Counted from the stretch's first letter, positions 12,727-40,505 are shown. The stretch is 64,000 nt of DNA from Podarcis raffonei (GCF_027172205.1 NC_070611.1:54183979-54247978); one strand, 5' to 3'. The notes: generated by a model from the letters alone, not told the origin. Numbers and translations are program-made.

Positions 12727-13225
12727 TACTGCCAATTGTGGGATACGTAGTTGCTTTGCTTCTGTTTCCCAGTTATGTAGTTCAATAAAGGTTCATGCTG
12801 TTATCACTGTGTTTTGCCTCGTGGGAACCCACCTACACTTAAGGCCGGTCACCCTCTCTCGACCTAAACTATCTTGCAGAGTTGTGGTGAGCATGAAATG
12901 AGGAAGAGAAACACCATCTACACCCGCTTGAGTTCCTTGGAGGAAAAGTAGGATATACAGTAAAGTAATAAATGTATAGGCCAGATATAAGTTCTCCAAA
13001 CTTCTGTTCTGTAAAGCCTCTGGAGCTATATTTCAATATGCTCTTTTTTTTGTTTTTAGCAGGCTTGCATTTAAATGTGGCTTGATTGGTATCCTAAGTT
13101 CATTTCTGTGACTTGTTTCTTTTGTGGCTTTAGCTGTTCTTTTGCAGGGGGTGGGCAGCTGCGGAGGTTGAAAGGAGGTATAAATACAAAAATAAAGCTC
13201 CCCCCCTCTCTCTCCTGATTGGCAG

Positions 13226-30114
<16,889 letters not shown>

Positions 30115-30450
30115 AAATTGTGCATCCACTACCGTGTGCTTGGTTTTAGTAATCTTGTTCCTTGTTATCTTTTAGCTTTGAATTTAGTAACAGCATCATT
30201 GTAATCTTTCTGCAAGTACCGCAATTTCTCCTATGCCAACCCTCCACAATTTGTCCAAGACAAATGTGGACAATCAGGCCCACCAAGAAGAGTAGCTTCA
30301 AGTCAGTGTTCAACTGCCACTATTATTGCGATGGAGGAGAGCCAAGGTGTTGTGGTTTTTGTTTCATATAAGACGGAGGATCTCTCTTTGACTTGCTGTC
30401 TCAAATTTTTGTCTTGTGTAACAAACATTAAAGAACATTTTCGATTAAAT
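30115..30450 (+). other. AKR1D1: AKR1D1 3' untranslated region, approximate end
   Basis: Non-repetitive sequence after the stop codon. An ATTAAA poly(A)-signal variant lies at 30427-30432; no better AATAAA was seen nearby. The end is a guess from that signal. The next recognisable coding sequence faces this gene from the opposite strand about 700 bases further on. Confidence 0.5.
30427..30432 (+). promoter_or_regulatory. Candidate poly(A) signal ATTAAA of AKR1D1
   Basis: ATTAAA hexamer 313 bases after the AKR1D1 stop codon, the most common variant of AATAAA. It is supported only by position and motif. Confidence 0.4.
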
Positions 30451-30675
30451 CTCTGATGAACTTGAACAGTTGAATGCAAGGTTAGGAAACATAGTATGAT
30501 GGTGGCAATCATTCAAAGCAAAACTGGATGTGAAATTTGGAGTAGCTTACTTATAAAAAAAAGTAATCTTCTAGATCAGAATGTTCCTTCATTGTATGTT
30601 TTTTTGGCACTTGTGCCCATCTTATGTGAATATAAAAGGACTTATGGACCAAAGCCACCTTTGGCTACACTTTAG

Positions 30676-30885
30676 AGCAGGGCTGGGGGACCAATGGGCC
30701 TCCAGTCACTTCTGAACTACAGCTCTCATCATTCTTGACCACTGGTCCTGCTAGCTAGGGATGATGGGAGTTGTAGTCAAAAAACAGCTGGAGACCCAAG
30801 TTTGGGAAACTCTGGGTTATGCAGTCTGGAGCTGATGGGAATTGTCCCAATGACATTTGAAGGGCCACAATTTTCCCACTCCTGC
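30676..30885. mobile_element. Palindromic MITE in the AKR1D1/PARP convergent interval
   Basis: GGGCTGGGGGACCAATGGGC..., AGGGATGATGGGAGTTGTAG and AAACAGCTGGAGACCCAAGT; looks like two family members merged. Confidence 0.6.
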
Positions 30886-31161
30886 TTTAGAGTGAAGGCA
30901 ATGGTCAATTATACAAGCAGTCAGGAGTGGTGCCAGATGGGTGTGGTCAAAAACCTTTCAGCTCCAGTAACCTTTAAGCAATGCCTACAATCCAGCTAAG
31001 AATATGGGTTGTTCACTTGTAACATTTAACGTTTTTAATATGCAGAAGTAAAATAAGTCACAGTAGCCTTTTAAATAAGAAATTGTTAAAGTTTTAGATA
31101 TATAAAAAAGGATTTCAAGTCCATGTTTGGAGGAGGAGGAGGAGAGGAAGATTGCTGCCCT

Positions 31162-31442
31162 TTACATGACCACACAATGGGACACTGGCTGATACTCAAA
31201 TATGTACGCTGGGTAAATCTGATACTTCTCAAAGATGACAAAAATAGAAGGATCAAGAACGTTGTCCACACAGCTATCATAAAAGTTGTTCGATTGGTTA
31301 GATCTCGATGGAGGGCGGAGGTAAGCAGGATTTCCTTGAACATAATCTCCAACCAGAACTTTAGCTACAAACATGCTCCTGATGTGGGTATCCGATTGGC
31401 AATATGCATGTGAGTAACTGGCGTCTCTGGCAAAATAACTTC
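31162..31442 (-). CDS. PARP12-like terminal exon G
   Basis: 281 nt with stop TAA at 31162-31164; acceptor CTTTCAG. Encodes SYFARDASYSH, MFVAKVLVGDYVQGN, NNFYDSCVDN and DPSIFVIFEKYQIYP. It holds the triad Tyr and Ile and ends in VSHCVVM. Compared with human PARP12, the tail after the PARP fold is short. Confidence 0.92.
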
Positions 31443-34400
31443 CTGAAAGAAGAGATGTCTGTAAGAACCAAGCAAGCCAATGTGAGTTTGCTGCACAAAT
31501 AATAATCTTGAACATTTTAGACCACTCCCTTCCTTTTCGATGTGCCATTGCTCATGTAGCCAAAATAGCATCATCCACACCCAACAGGGAGTATCAACAG
31601 GCTCATGGAAACCCTTCGTGTGGGGGGAACCCTCCAAAATAGCCCACTGAGGCTGTTCTGGACGCAGGGTGTGTGTTTTGCTCACTGTGATATTCTCTTG
31701 CCTTTGTGCTCACACATCTGCATTCTCTGCCTACCTCCAATACCAGCCCATTTGGTGACTTGCACAGGGCAACCGCAAAGGTGTGGAGAGTAGACTTCTG
31801 AAGAGGAGGGGCAGGGGAGCAAGTGGATATAGGAGATCATTCAATCCCAGATATTCAGTTGGCAAAAGAATCACCAAGGTCCCCTAAGCCTTCCACATTG
31901 CTGCGGACTTTCAACAAACACACTTTTTTGTACTTGATTGGTGTTGGAGAGGATTAAATTCTGCTGAGGACTTAATATCAGACTATAGACAGGGTATGGT
32001 ATGGTCCTTGCAATTTGTGTGTGTGTTCCTCTCAGGTTCATTGCACACTAGATGGAGAAAACATGCACAGCTACGCACATTTCTTGCCCGCTCTGAATTG
32101 GTACCTTTTCCATAGAGAGTCCCATGGGTGCCACAGATTCTCCAGTCAAAGTTCTGCCCACAGATGTCATGCAAATGGTGTTTGCTGGTGCCATGGAACA
32201 ATAACCTCTCGTCTACCTTGTCCCCCCCATTCATCTTCTTCATCTGCTCTTTCTGCCTAGAAACAGAAGCATCTACTTTATAAAAAAATAAACACACACT
32301 CCGAGTCAAACTCAATGCACGCAAGAATTAAAACTCCTTTCCCTGAACCAGCCCTCAGGCAATGCAATGAAAGGATCAGCAAGTCCATTTACACATTTGC
32401 CAGCATAATTTTATACACTTTTTTTCTAGCAGAGTAGTCAAATAATTACTTTCCCAAGAACTACTAGCTTACTATATTGTAACTATGTATACTCTACATT
32501 AAAATCCAAATTCTACACCAAGCAAACCTTTAGGTCTTGGAGGATGGATGGCGGCTAACAGATTGAGGTTGAATCCTGACAAGACAGAAGTACTGTTTCT
32601 GGGGGACAGGGGGCGGGTGGGTGTGGAGGACTCTCTGGTCCTGAATGGGTAACTGTGTCCCTGAAGGACCAGGTGCACAGCCTGGGAGTCATTTTGGACT
32701 CTCAGCTGTCCATGGAGGCACAGGTCAAATCTGTGTCCAGGGCAGCTGTCTACCAGCTCCACCTGGTACACAGGCTGAGACCCTATCTGCCTGCCAGAGT
32801 GGTGCATGCTCTGGTTATCTCCCGCTTGGACTACTGCAATGCGCTCTACATTGGGCTACCTTTGAAAGTGACCCAGAAACTACAACTAATCCTGAATGCG
32901 GCAGCTAGACTGGTGACTGGGAGCGGCCGCCAAGACCTCATTAACACTGGTCCTGAAAGACCTACATTGGTTCCCAGTACATTTCTGGGCACAATTCAAA
33001 GTGTTGGTGCTGACCTTTAAAGCCCTAAATGGCCTCAGCCCAGTATACCTGAAGGAGCGTCTCCACCCCCATCGTTCAGCCCAGACACTGAGGTCCAGCA
33101 TCAAGGGCCTTCTGGTAGTTCCCTCACTATGAGAAGCGAAGTTACTGGGAACCAGGCAGAGGGCCTTCTCGGTAGTGGCACCCGCCCTATGGAATGCCCT
33201 CCCATCAGATGTCAAAGAAACAAACAACTATCAGACTTTTAGAAGACATCTGAAGGCAGCCCTGTTTAGGGAAGTTTTAAATGTTTGAAGTTTTATACTG
33301 TTTTTATTTTTCTGTTGAAAGCTGCCTAGAGTGGCTGGGGAAACCCAGACAGATGGATGGGCTAATAATAATAATTTATTATGGGCACCTCCACTAGACA
33401 AGGGAAGCATCAGACTGCTGTGGACTGAAGGCTTCGCCAAGATTGCACAGTCTCACCGTTGGAGTACAACTTACAGCTAGTTTTCATTGCTCATTCTATC
33501 TCCTATAGCTGAACTGGGTGGTGGTAGAGATTATGGTCACTAGGCAGCCACTGGTCAATTTCTGTTGGACCACTTAGTGCAAACTCCCCCAACCTACTGC
33601 CCTCCAAACATTTTGGACTACAGCTTCCATCAGCCCCAGTCAACACGGCCACTGGTCAGGGAAGATGGGAGCTGTAGATTCAAACATCTGGAGAGGAATC
33701 AGGTTGAGGAAGACTGCTGTTTGCTGGGATTCTTGGAAAGAATGGTGGTCAGATTCTGTAAGAGATTACTTCAGAGGCAACCTACATGTGATACTAGTCA
33801 CATATTTTAATAAATCCTCCAGAACAATTGTCAGGGAGTTCTCCCAACACCTGAAACCACCACCGCCAACCCATGTAGGGACGCTACTGGGCAGCAGGTT
33901 GGGTGGCCACTGTGTCCCAAACACTCATCCCAAGGCTGGCATGGATGGGTATCCTGGTGAGTGAGATGGAATCCCTTTGGATAATGGTACCCCATAATCC
34001 TCCAGTCTGTGCTGATGCTGCATTGAATGCCCAAGTGGATGCAGTCAACCTCTGTTTGACTGAAACACTACAAAGAAATATCAATGTGCTTCCCTCAAAA
34101 TATAATCCATGGTCAGCTACATATTTGTGACACCAGGCCGCAAGACTTGAATTCCCACCAAATGATAGAAGAATAGCAGTCAAGTAAGAAGTCATAAGGG
34201 ACGTGGGTGGCGCTGTGGGTTAAACCACAGAGCCTAGGACTTGCCGATCAGAAGGTCAGCGGTTCGAATCCCCACGGCGGGGTGAGCTCCCGTTGCTCGG
34301 TCCCTGCTCCTGCCAACCTAGCAGTTCGAAAGCACATCAAAGTGCAAGTAGATAAATAGGTACCGCTCCAGGTCAGCTACATATTTGTGACACCAGGCCG

Positions 34401-37400
34401 CAAGACTTGAATTCCCACCAAATGATAGAAGAATAGCAGTCAAGTAAGAAGTCATAAGGGACGTGGGTGGCGCTGTGGGTTAAACCACAGAGCCTAGTAC
34501 TTGCCGATCAGAAGGTCAGCGGTTCGAATCCCCACGGCAGGGTGAGCTCCCGTTGCTTGGTCCCTGCTCCTGCCAACCTAGCAGTTCGAAAGCACATCAA
34601 AGTGCAAGTAGATAAATAGGTACCGCTCCGGCGGGAAGGTAAACGGCGTTTCCATGTGCTGCTCTGGTTCGCCAGAAGCGGCTTAGTCATGCTGGCCACA
34701 TGACCCGGAAGCTGTATGCCGGCTCCCTCGGCCAATAAAGCGAGATGAGCGCCGCAACCCCAGAGTCGGTCACGACTTGACCTAACGGTCAGGGGTCCCT
34801 TTACCTTTTACCTTTAAGGAGTCATAGCCAATTATAGTAGTATCCCCCCTTCACCACAAAAAGAGACAAAGGAAACCACTTCTAGACTCTCATACCATGG
34901 TTTCCCATCCCTTGGGGGAGAAGGAAATCAAATACGAACCACTGGAAGACTTGCCAAAGAGACGGGTTCTGAATCCTTTGGAGTCGGTGGATAACATAAC
35001 CCTCCATGGTCTTCTGAAAGAGTTCCTTAATTTCATTGTATTCTTCAGCAGAATCAGAGATCTCCACCAGCTAGGCACAAATTATAGTGAAATGAACCAT
35101 TCCATATTTGTTTTCAGCCTATAAATACATTTATACATCACTCTTCTGAAACAACACAAACCCTGTTTTGTGTTTAACATTGCTTTGCACCCATTGAAAT
35201 TGTTCATTTTCATGGTTTATGTTTATCTTTAAAAATTTGTTTCTTTAGAATGTTGACTTTACCATTAGCTCATAGTACTTGAATCTCTATATTCTGTCTG
35301 CCACCTGGCAATGCATTCACTTGAGCAGGTACTTAACTCAGCTCCTCTCAGCTCTCAGCTCCAACACTGCCACCCATTTCTCACTCTCCTTGTGCTAGTG
35401 GGCTGCTCTCCTTTTCATTCAGAGGAAGCAGCTGAGAAGCACCATAGCTCAGTGGCAGAACATCAGCTTGCATGCCAGAGCCTCTAGGTTCAATTCCTGG
35501 AATCTCCAGGTAGGACATGGGATGTCCCCCATCTGAAAACCTGGAGAGCCACTGCTAGCTCTCCAGAACCAAGCTAGATGGACCAATATAGGCCTTTGGC
35601 CAGCTGTGTAGCAGTAAGGGGAAAATGTGAATACCTTATAGCCTACATTAGGCAATGCTGATTGGTCCCAGCTTGAAGGAAACAAGGGGGTGGGAAGAGA
35701 AGACTCAAAACGACTGCTGCAGACAAGAGACAAAACAATCATTAATAGCCAGGAGAAGAGGAAGCAGTAATTGGTTCCATTGTTGAACTATTAGGCAATT
35801 CGTTCCATTGTTGGAGGATCAAGACTTTCCCCCTAATATTCAACAGATATATCCCCAGCCTTGCTCAGCAGCTAACTCAAGTTTCAATACAATTAAGCAC
35901 CTTTTGCATTATGTTCGATCTCTTAAGCTAGATGTAGGATTAAGAAATAAAAGATATAGGAGCATTGTTCTATCACTTGCATGGACGCATAATTTCTGAA
36001 GTGTGCAGTTTGCCATGTCAAGCTGCAGCGACTGCAGCCCCTTCTATTAGAAGCTCCTGGAGGCCTTGCCCTGGTTTTCTTTTTGGCAACCCACCTTGCA
36101 AACCATACCCCGCCCCATCATCTAAAAATTGGAAAACAAGAGAAGCAAGATCACCTTGCTCATCTGCTGATTGCAGCCATGGTTCAACCAAAGGGATGCT
36201 ATGCCTATTTTGCACATATCCTTTGCATGCATTGATTTAGGTTCGGTGTTTATTTGAAACATTTCTATCCCACCTCTAGGAGACATTCGAGGCAATCTAT
36301 GCCCAATCCAAGTCACATAGTCAAATATCAAACAAATATATCTTGCCCCCTACAAATATACACAAACAGTTTAGTAGACATTGACCAAGCTAGGCTGAGA
36401 ATGAAGACATATCCAATACCCCATCTCATTGTCACGTCCTCCTCCAAAGAGCACAAGCTTGGGCCACCTGCAGACTCTTCTCCGGGTTCGGTAGTACAGG
36501 TTTCTCTGGAACATCTCTTGAAAGAAACAGTAGTGGTCAGTGTTAAAAATCTCATGTCTATCAGCAGCTTAGAATTAATTTAATTACAGAGAACTACTGA
36601 ACAGTACAAGGGACGCGGATGGCGCTGTGGGTTAAACCACAGAGCCTAGGACTTGCTGATCAGAAGGTTGGCAGTTCGAATCCCCGCAACGGGGTGAGCT
36701 CCCGTCCCTCAGTCCCAGCTCCTGCCCACCTAGCAGTTTGAAAGCACGTCAAAGTGCAAGTAGATAAATAGGTACCGCTCCAGCGAGAAGGTTAACGGTG
36801 TTTCCGTGCACTGCTCTGGTTTGCTCTTAGTCCTGCTGGCCACATGACCTGGAAGCTGTATGCCGGCTCCCTCGACCAGATGAGGGAGATGAGTGCCGCA
36901 ACCCCAGAGTCGGCCACGACTGGACCTAATGGTCAGGGGTACCTTTACCTTTACTGAACAGTACAGGGTCCTGCTTTCTCCCTAAGATATGATCACAATA
37001 CAGCTCCTGTCACTTTCTTTGTGCACCTTCAGAAAAATCAGGGCTACTACAAAGGACCTGTTGAGTGACCATTCATCCCCATTTGTTTGCACAAAACCTG
37101 TGGAGAGGTCTTTACTGAGCATTTGTTCCCACTCCACCCATTTTTTGCGGGGTATTTATACAACAATGAACACTAACCCTGATTTGCTTGCACCATCTTT
37201 TATACATCTTCCTGTTAATCATTTGTTCACCCCACTTTTCAGTGCATGTTCCCATCACTTTCCTAACTATAGAAAGTCCAGGTTAGTTGGTTGAAGTGGA
37301 TCTGTTGTGCTATTTTGGCAGCACGTTTATTCCACTTTAATTGTACAAACCTAAGTTTCCAGTATGCATTTGACTCTCCTGCAGAATAATGACTGCCTGG

Positions 37401-38699
37401 AAGCACATCCAACTAAATGCAAATCCCTATGTGCAGAACAGCAATAGAGTCCTCTGTGGACTTCACCAGGTTTGCATCCAGCCAATGCATTACAGCAGGT
37501 CCACATTAAAAAATCTGGTTGTCCTCTCCCTCACTCGACAAAGGGTATGTAGAGGAAGACATTGTAATGAAACAGCTTGTTCTTGAGCCTTAGAAATCGT
37601 TACTATAAAGAATGGGACCAAGGACTGAGTCATTTGTTACATTAGCACATGTTAAATTTCTCAGAAACTAGCACCATTTTTGTATGGCGAGGTATCTACA
37701 TGGAACATCTTCAGTGTGGTAAAAAGAGAGGGAGTCAAGAGTTATGTCAGAGGAATCTCTCCTGCTAAAGGCTGCTGTTCTGAATCGTCCTGCACAATTC
37801 TAAAAGTTATTTATTTGGTTGTGGGCAGTTCCTCTGTTAAAGTGTTGGCCTTCCTATTTGTTGCAGTTGCCTCCTCCCTTTACTCTATCCTTTGTGCGCC
37901 TGGCAGTGATTGGGCCTCAGAGCGCCAGCAAGACCTTGCTAGATACTGAAAGCAAAAACACTGCGTTTCAGCTTTGCAAGTACAAGGTATACGCAGGAGA
38001 ATATCATTTCCTCTTCTCTTGAAACAAGGTGCTGCCTCATAGCTAGCAACGCTTTTGTGTTGGGACTGGTAGAACGCAGAAATACCAAAAACAGCAACAA
38101 GTTTTGTGAATGTAGAGATTGGAAGAGCATTACGCCACCCCTACCTTAATGAGGATGATACACTACCTTGGAAATTTACTTCATACAGCTGAGTACCAGC
38201 ATGGAAGAAGACAACGCCTCTGTGGTCTGCCTGGTAAGCAGCCTCCAATTCTTCTGATGATACTGTGGCAGCACAGTGCTCCAAATGCTACAGAGAGGTG
38301 TTGGAAAGGGAGACAGCAGAGTATCCATTGGCTTTGAGCTTTTTGATTTTCAAGAGACTTCAGCAAACTTTGAAATTGGCCTTCCCCAATCAGATGCCCT
38401 CCAAATTCTTTTGGACTACAACTCCCATAATTCCTGCAACTTGTCTTTGTCAGCCCCTAGGCCAGTCTTCTCCTCCAGGTGTTGTTGGGACTCCCCCAGA
38501 GGAGAAGGCCGTGAAAATAGTAGCGGGACTATTGCTCGCTGGGAGGTGAGTAGCTGTGCTATTACGAAGGGCAGTAAAAGACACCACTCAGTGAGAGTCA
38601 TTAAGATTTGGCTCAGCAGGAGAAGAAAGGTACCTCACCTTTTTCCCATACTCAATCCACCTGTCAGCTTCATCCAACCAATACCAGATGAATTCTATT
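31162..38699 (-). CDS. PARP12-like WWE-PARP mono-ADP-ribosyltransferase (seven exons, 5' end not found)
   Basis: Transfers single ADP-ribose units from NAD+ to proteins; the PARP12/ZC3HAV1 branch is linked to stress and antiviral responses (family knowledge). Exons in transcript order: 38699-38639, 38287-38167, 36516-36420, 35716-35635, 35070-34940, 32256-32105, 31442-31162. They join in phase without stops into about 307 residues. A WWE domain comes first (IWYWLDEADRWIEYGKK, ATVSSEEL, VNFQEMFQRNLYYRTRRRV). A linker with SSWDQSALPNVGYK follows, then the PARP domain. The catalytic triad reads H-Y-I: LLFHGTS, GSYFARDASYSH, and Ile in DPSIFVIFEKYQIYP. This predicts mono- rather than poly-ADP-ribosylation. 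Order and wording match human PARP12 best; PARP11 is a weaker fit. No CCCH zinc fingers or start codon were found, so the gene is either short or has unrecognised 5' exons. The gene name is uncertain. Confidence 0.88.
32105..32256 (-). CDS. PARP12-like exon F (PARP catalytic His)
   Basis: 152 nt; acceptor TTTCTAG, donor GTACCA. Encodes QKEQMKKMNGG, DERLLFHGTS and NFDWRICGTHGTLYGKG. The His of FHGTS is the first member of the catalytic triad and binds NAD+. Confidence 0.9.
32540..33383 (+). mobile_element. L2 LINE, 3' fragment
   Basis: Encodes the L2 RT tail: LGVILDSQLSMEAQVKSVSR, VVHALVISRLDYCNALYIGL, KLQLILNAAARLVTGS. Then the frame breaks and the 3' end AGAGTGGCTGGGGAAACCCA precedes an ATAATAATAA tail. 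In PARP12-like intron F-E. Confidence 0.88.
33575..33715. mobile_element. Palindromic MITE
   Basis: CTCCAAACATTTTGGACTAC...GATGGGAGCTGTAGATTCAAACATCTGG inverted repeat. Confidence 0.65.
34111..34630. repeat. 260-base tandem duplication including part of a SINE
   Basis: 34111-34370 is repeated at 34371-34630 with only a few differences. Each unit starts GGTCAGCTACATATTTGTGA and contains about 90 bases of unique flank plus the first 170 bases of the Sauria-type SINE. Unit two runs on into the rest of the SINE. Confidence 0.92.
34199..34370 (+). mobile_element. Sauria-type SINE, head half (duplicated copy)
   Basis: GGACGTGGGTGGCGCTGTGG to GATAAATAGGTACCGCTCC. tRNA-like head with GGTTCGAATCCCC; the 3' half is missing here because of the tandem duplication. 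Confidence 0.85.
34459..34817 (+). mobile_element. Sauria-type SINE, full length, BovB-like tail
   Basis: tRNA-like head GGGTTAAACCACAGAGCC...GGTTCGAATCCCC, body GTACCGCTCCGGCGGGAAGG, 3' end CGACTTGACCTAACGGTCAG and a CCTTTACCTTTTACC tail. In PARP12-like intron F-E. Confidence 0.9.
34940..35070 (-). CDS. PARP12-like exon E (PARP domain start)
   Basis: 131 nt; acceptor GTGCCTAG, donor GTTCGT. Encodes LVEISDSAEEYNEIKELFQ and ends in RIQNPSLWQVFQW, the start of the PARP catalytic region. The Trp codon is split and is completed by the next exon. Confidence 0.86.
35434..35615 (+). mobile_element. tRNA-derived SINE
   Basis: Head CATAGCTCAGTGGCAGAACA, B box GGTTCAATTCCTGG, 3' side AAGCTAGATGGACCAATATA. 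It ends about 20 bases from PARP12-like exon D. Confidence 0.8.
35635..35716 (-). CDS. PARP12-like exon D (linker)
   Basis: 82 nt; acceptor CTGCAG, donor GTATTC. Encodes SRFESSLPTPLFP, then SSWDQSALPNVGYK, which aligns with the YWDSSALPDPGFQ linker of PARP12. A second AG three bases into the exon makes a NAGNAG acceptor (alternative start at 35713). Confidence 0.82.
36420..36516 (-). CDS. PARP12-like exon C (WWE domain end)
   Basis: 97 nt; acceptor TTTCAAG, donor probably GTATTG. Encodes MFQRNLYYRTRRRVCRWPKL and VLFGGGRDNEM, matching the ..VQ.NL.YGT...VCRRPK.V end of the WWE domain. The 3' border is set by the phase needed for the next exon, so it is less certain than the start. Confidence 0.72.
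36602..36956 (+). mobile_element. Sauria-type SINE
   Basis: GGACGCGGATGGCGCTGTGG to CTAATGGTCAGGGGTACCTTTACC. Flanked by ACTGAACAGTAC-like direct repeats (36593-36606 and 36952-36964), a likely target duplication. Confidence 0.9.
38167..38287 (-). CDS. PARP12-like exon B (WWE domain middle)
   Basis: 121 nt; acceptor CTCTGTAG, donor GTAGTG. Encodes HLEHCAATVSSEELEAAYQA and continues to FFHAGTQLYEVNFQ. It matches the VSSSDVEKAY...F.AG.HNYELDF stretch of PARP12. Confidence 0.85.
38375..38500. mobile_element. Palindromic MITE between WWE exons
   Basis: GATGCCCTCCAAATTCTTTTGGACTACAACTCCCAT...TCCTCCAGGTGTTGTTGGGACT. PARP12-like intron A-B. Confidence 0.6.
38639..38699 (-). CDS. PARP12-like exon A (WWE domain start)
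   Basis: 61 nt; acceptor GTCAG, donor GTGAGG. Begins with the last base of a codon split by the previous intron, then IEFIWYWLDEADRWIEYGKK. The two Trp of WYW and the Trp of RWIEYG are WWE hallmarks. The acceptor lies beside a short direct duplication. Confidence 0.85.
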
Positions 38700-38924
38700 C
38701 TGACAATGGAGTCTAAGAGCATGACAATGGAGTCTAAGAGTGTTCAGGGATGGGTCTGTTGTTTCATCTGAAGCTAGTCCTCTTTGGAAGACCTCCCCCA
38801 CTTCAATAAGCATGGGAAAGCGAAAGACCAGCTGGGGAACAATGATTCCAAGCTTTAACCTGAAACATAAAGTTAAAACATTCATTAGCATCACATCAAG
38901 GAGATTAGCCAATGCCTTTATACA

Positions 38925-39120
38925 GGAAGCTACCTTATGCCAACTCATTCTAGGCCATTGTTGTCTGTCCAAATCCATCTGCCCTAGGCAGTACGGCCCA
39001 AGGTCAGGCATGATGGGAGTTGTCAGCCAACAACATCTGGATGTCTATAGGTTGCCCACCCCTGCCCTATTCTGACCGGCAGCAGCTATCCAGGGTCTCC
39101 AGCAGAAGTTACCCATCCAT
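38925..39120 (-). mobile_element. tRNA-derived SINE 3' side with MITE half
   Basis: GAAGCTACCTTATGCCAACT (SINE 3' side) then GCATGATGGGAGTTGTCAGC...GGTTGCCCACCCCTG (MITE half). Confidence 0.5.
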
Positions 39121-40264
39121 CCCCTGCTCCCTTTTTAATTGCATGTACCAAGTACATGCAAAGCATGTACTCATCACATGCATAAGGACATCCCACTGAA
39201 CGATGGTCCCTTCCCAGAAGGATTTTTTTTAGAGCATCAGGAGGCAATAAAGCACTTTAGGAGAGGAGAGATTCCACAGATAAGGAGAACTAGCCCTAGT
39301 AGATCTGGGTGGAATGACTGTGAGCACAGAGGGTTTGCTACCCTCAAACTGAACTGACCACAGCCATGAGATATCGACCAGAAACTAGGGTGGGCATGTG
39401 TCCTACTTTAAGGATGGCTGTCCTCTTTTTTAAGAGCTGTCAAAGGACAGTTCTCCATTGGAAGGTAATGTCCATTGGGAGGGCTAGCCAGTCCGGATCC
39501 AGGCTAAAGAACCTCAAGGAGAGAGAAAAGGCACCTTCATATTACCCAGCAACCCTGAGCCCTTGGGTAGCAGGCACACCCAGGTTACAGTCTTTCCCGC
39601 AATGTCAAATTATAGCCATTTCTAAATTTACAGCTATACACATAAATTAGCATATGCAAATGTTACATGTTATGCTCTCTTTTTTAGCAAGGGCCACCCC
39701 ACCCATCTAGCCATATATTGGTTTGTAAATTGAGCCTAATGGTTGCTTAAAGTTTGCTTTCTGGTGTGTTACATTCCCCTTAAAGTAACCAGAGTTATAA
39801 CAAGCGCAAACTACTCCAGGAAAATATGCCTGTCTTATCCAGTACCGCCAGAGGTTAAAGGCCTTTTACTTTTGTTGCAAATGCTTTCAGACTTTGCCTC
39901 TTCCTCAAGCAGCTTTCGGTTTCCACCTGGCCTTTGCTTACAGCAGCGTCACTCAAATGTTTTGAAGTGGGATTGACTTGTAAACTTCCAAAACGCCTCA
40001 GGGCCCACTTGCAAAACTAACACCATATTTTGAGTTCTGCTTTTTCCCCATTGCAACAGAAAATTCAAGACTACCAAATCAGCAGTTAACACTGCAGAGG
40101 TTTGTCTACCTCCCCCATTTTTTAATGCCTAGATTGCTCTCTCTATTCCCAATGTCCAGGCTGCGAGTGTCCCCCTGCCATCTCTGTGCTCACAAGCTTA
40201 CTCAGCAGTAACCTTAGGGGTAAAAGAGCATTTGACAATCCATCCAGCCAGATATACTTTTACT

Positions 40265-40505
40265 GCACCAAACTTCTTAGAGGTATACACATCACATTGC
40301 AAGAAAGGAGATTCTAAGTGAACATCAGGAAGAACTTTTGGACAAGAAGAGCTGTTTGACAGTGGACTCTCCTTCCTTGGAGGATTCTAAGCAGAGGTTG
40401 GGTGGCCATCTGTCATGAATGCTTTAGCTAAGATCCTTGTATTGCAGGAAGTTGGACTAGGTGACCCTCAGTGTCCCTTCCAACTCTACAAGTCTATGAT
40501 TCTAT
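40265..40505 (+). mobile_element. CR1 LINE 3' end
   Basis: GATTCTAAGTGAACATCAGG...GGACTCTCCTTCCTTGGAGG...CCTTCCAACTCTACAAGTCTATGATTCTAT, the canonical CR1 3' terminus. Confidence 0.85.

Noticed and set aside
32655-33020. 121-codon open frame as a host gene
   Set aside because: L2 LINE RT tail (SRLDYCNALYIGLP), reading frame broken.
34508-34735. 75-codon - strand open frame
   Set aside because: Antisense reading of the Sauria-type SINE.
36254-36583. 109-codon + strand open frame
   Set aside because: Antisense shadow of PARP12-like exon C.
38670-39011. 113-codon open frame as a further upstream PARP exon
   Set aside because: A pyrimidine-rich acceptor is present near 38860, but the frame shows no PARP12 similarity and its phase creates a stop when joined.
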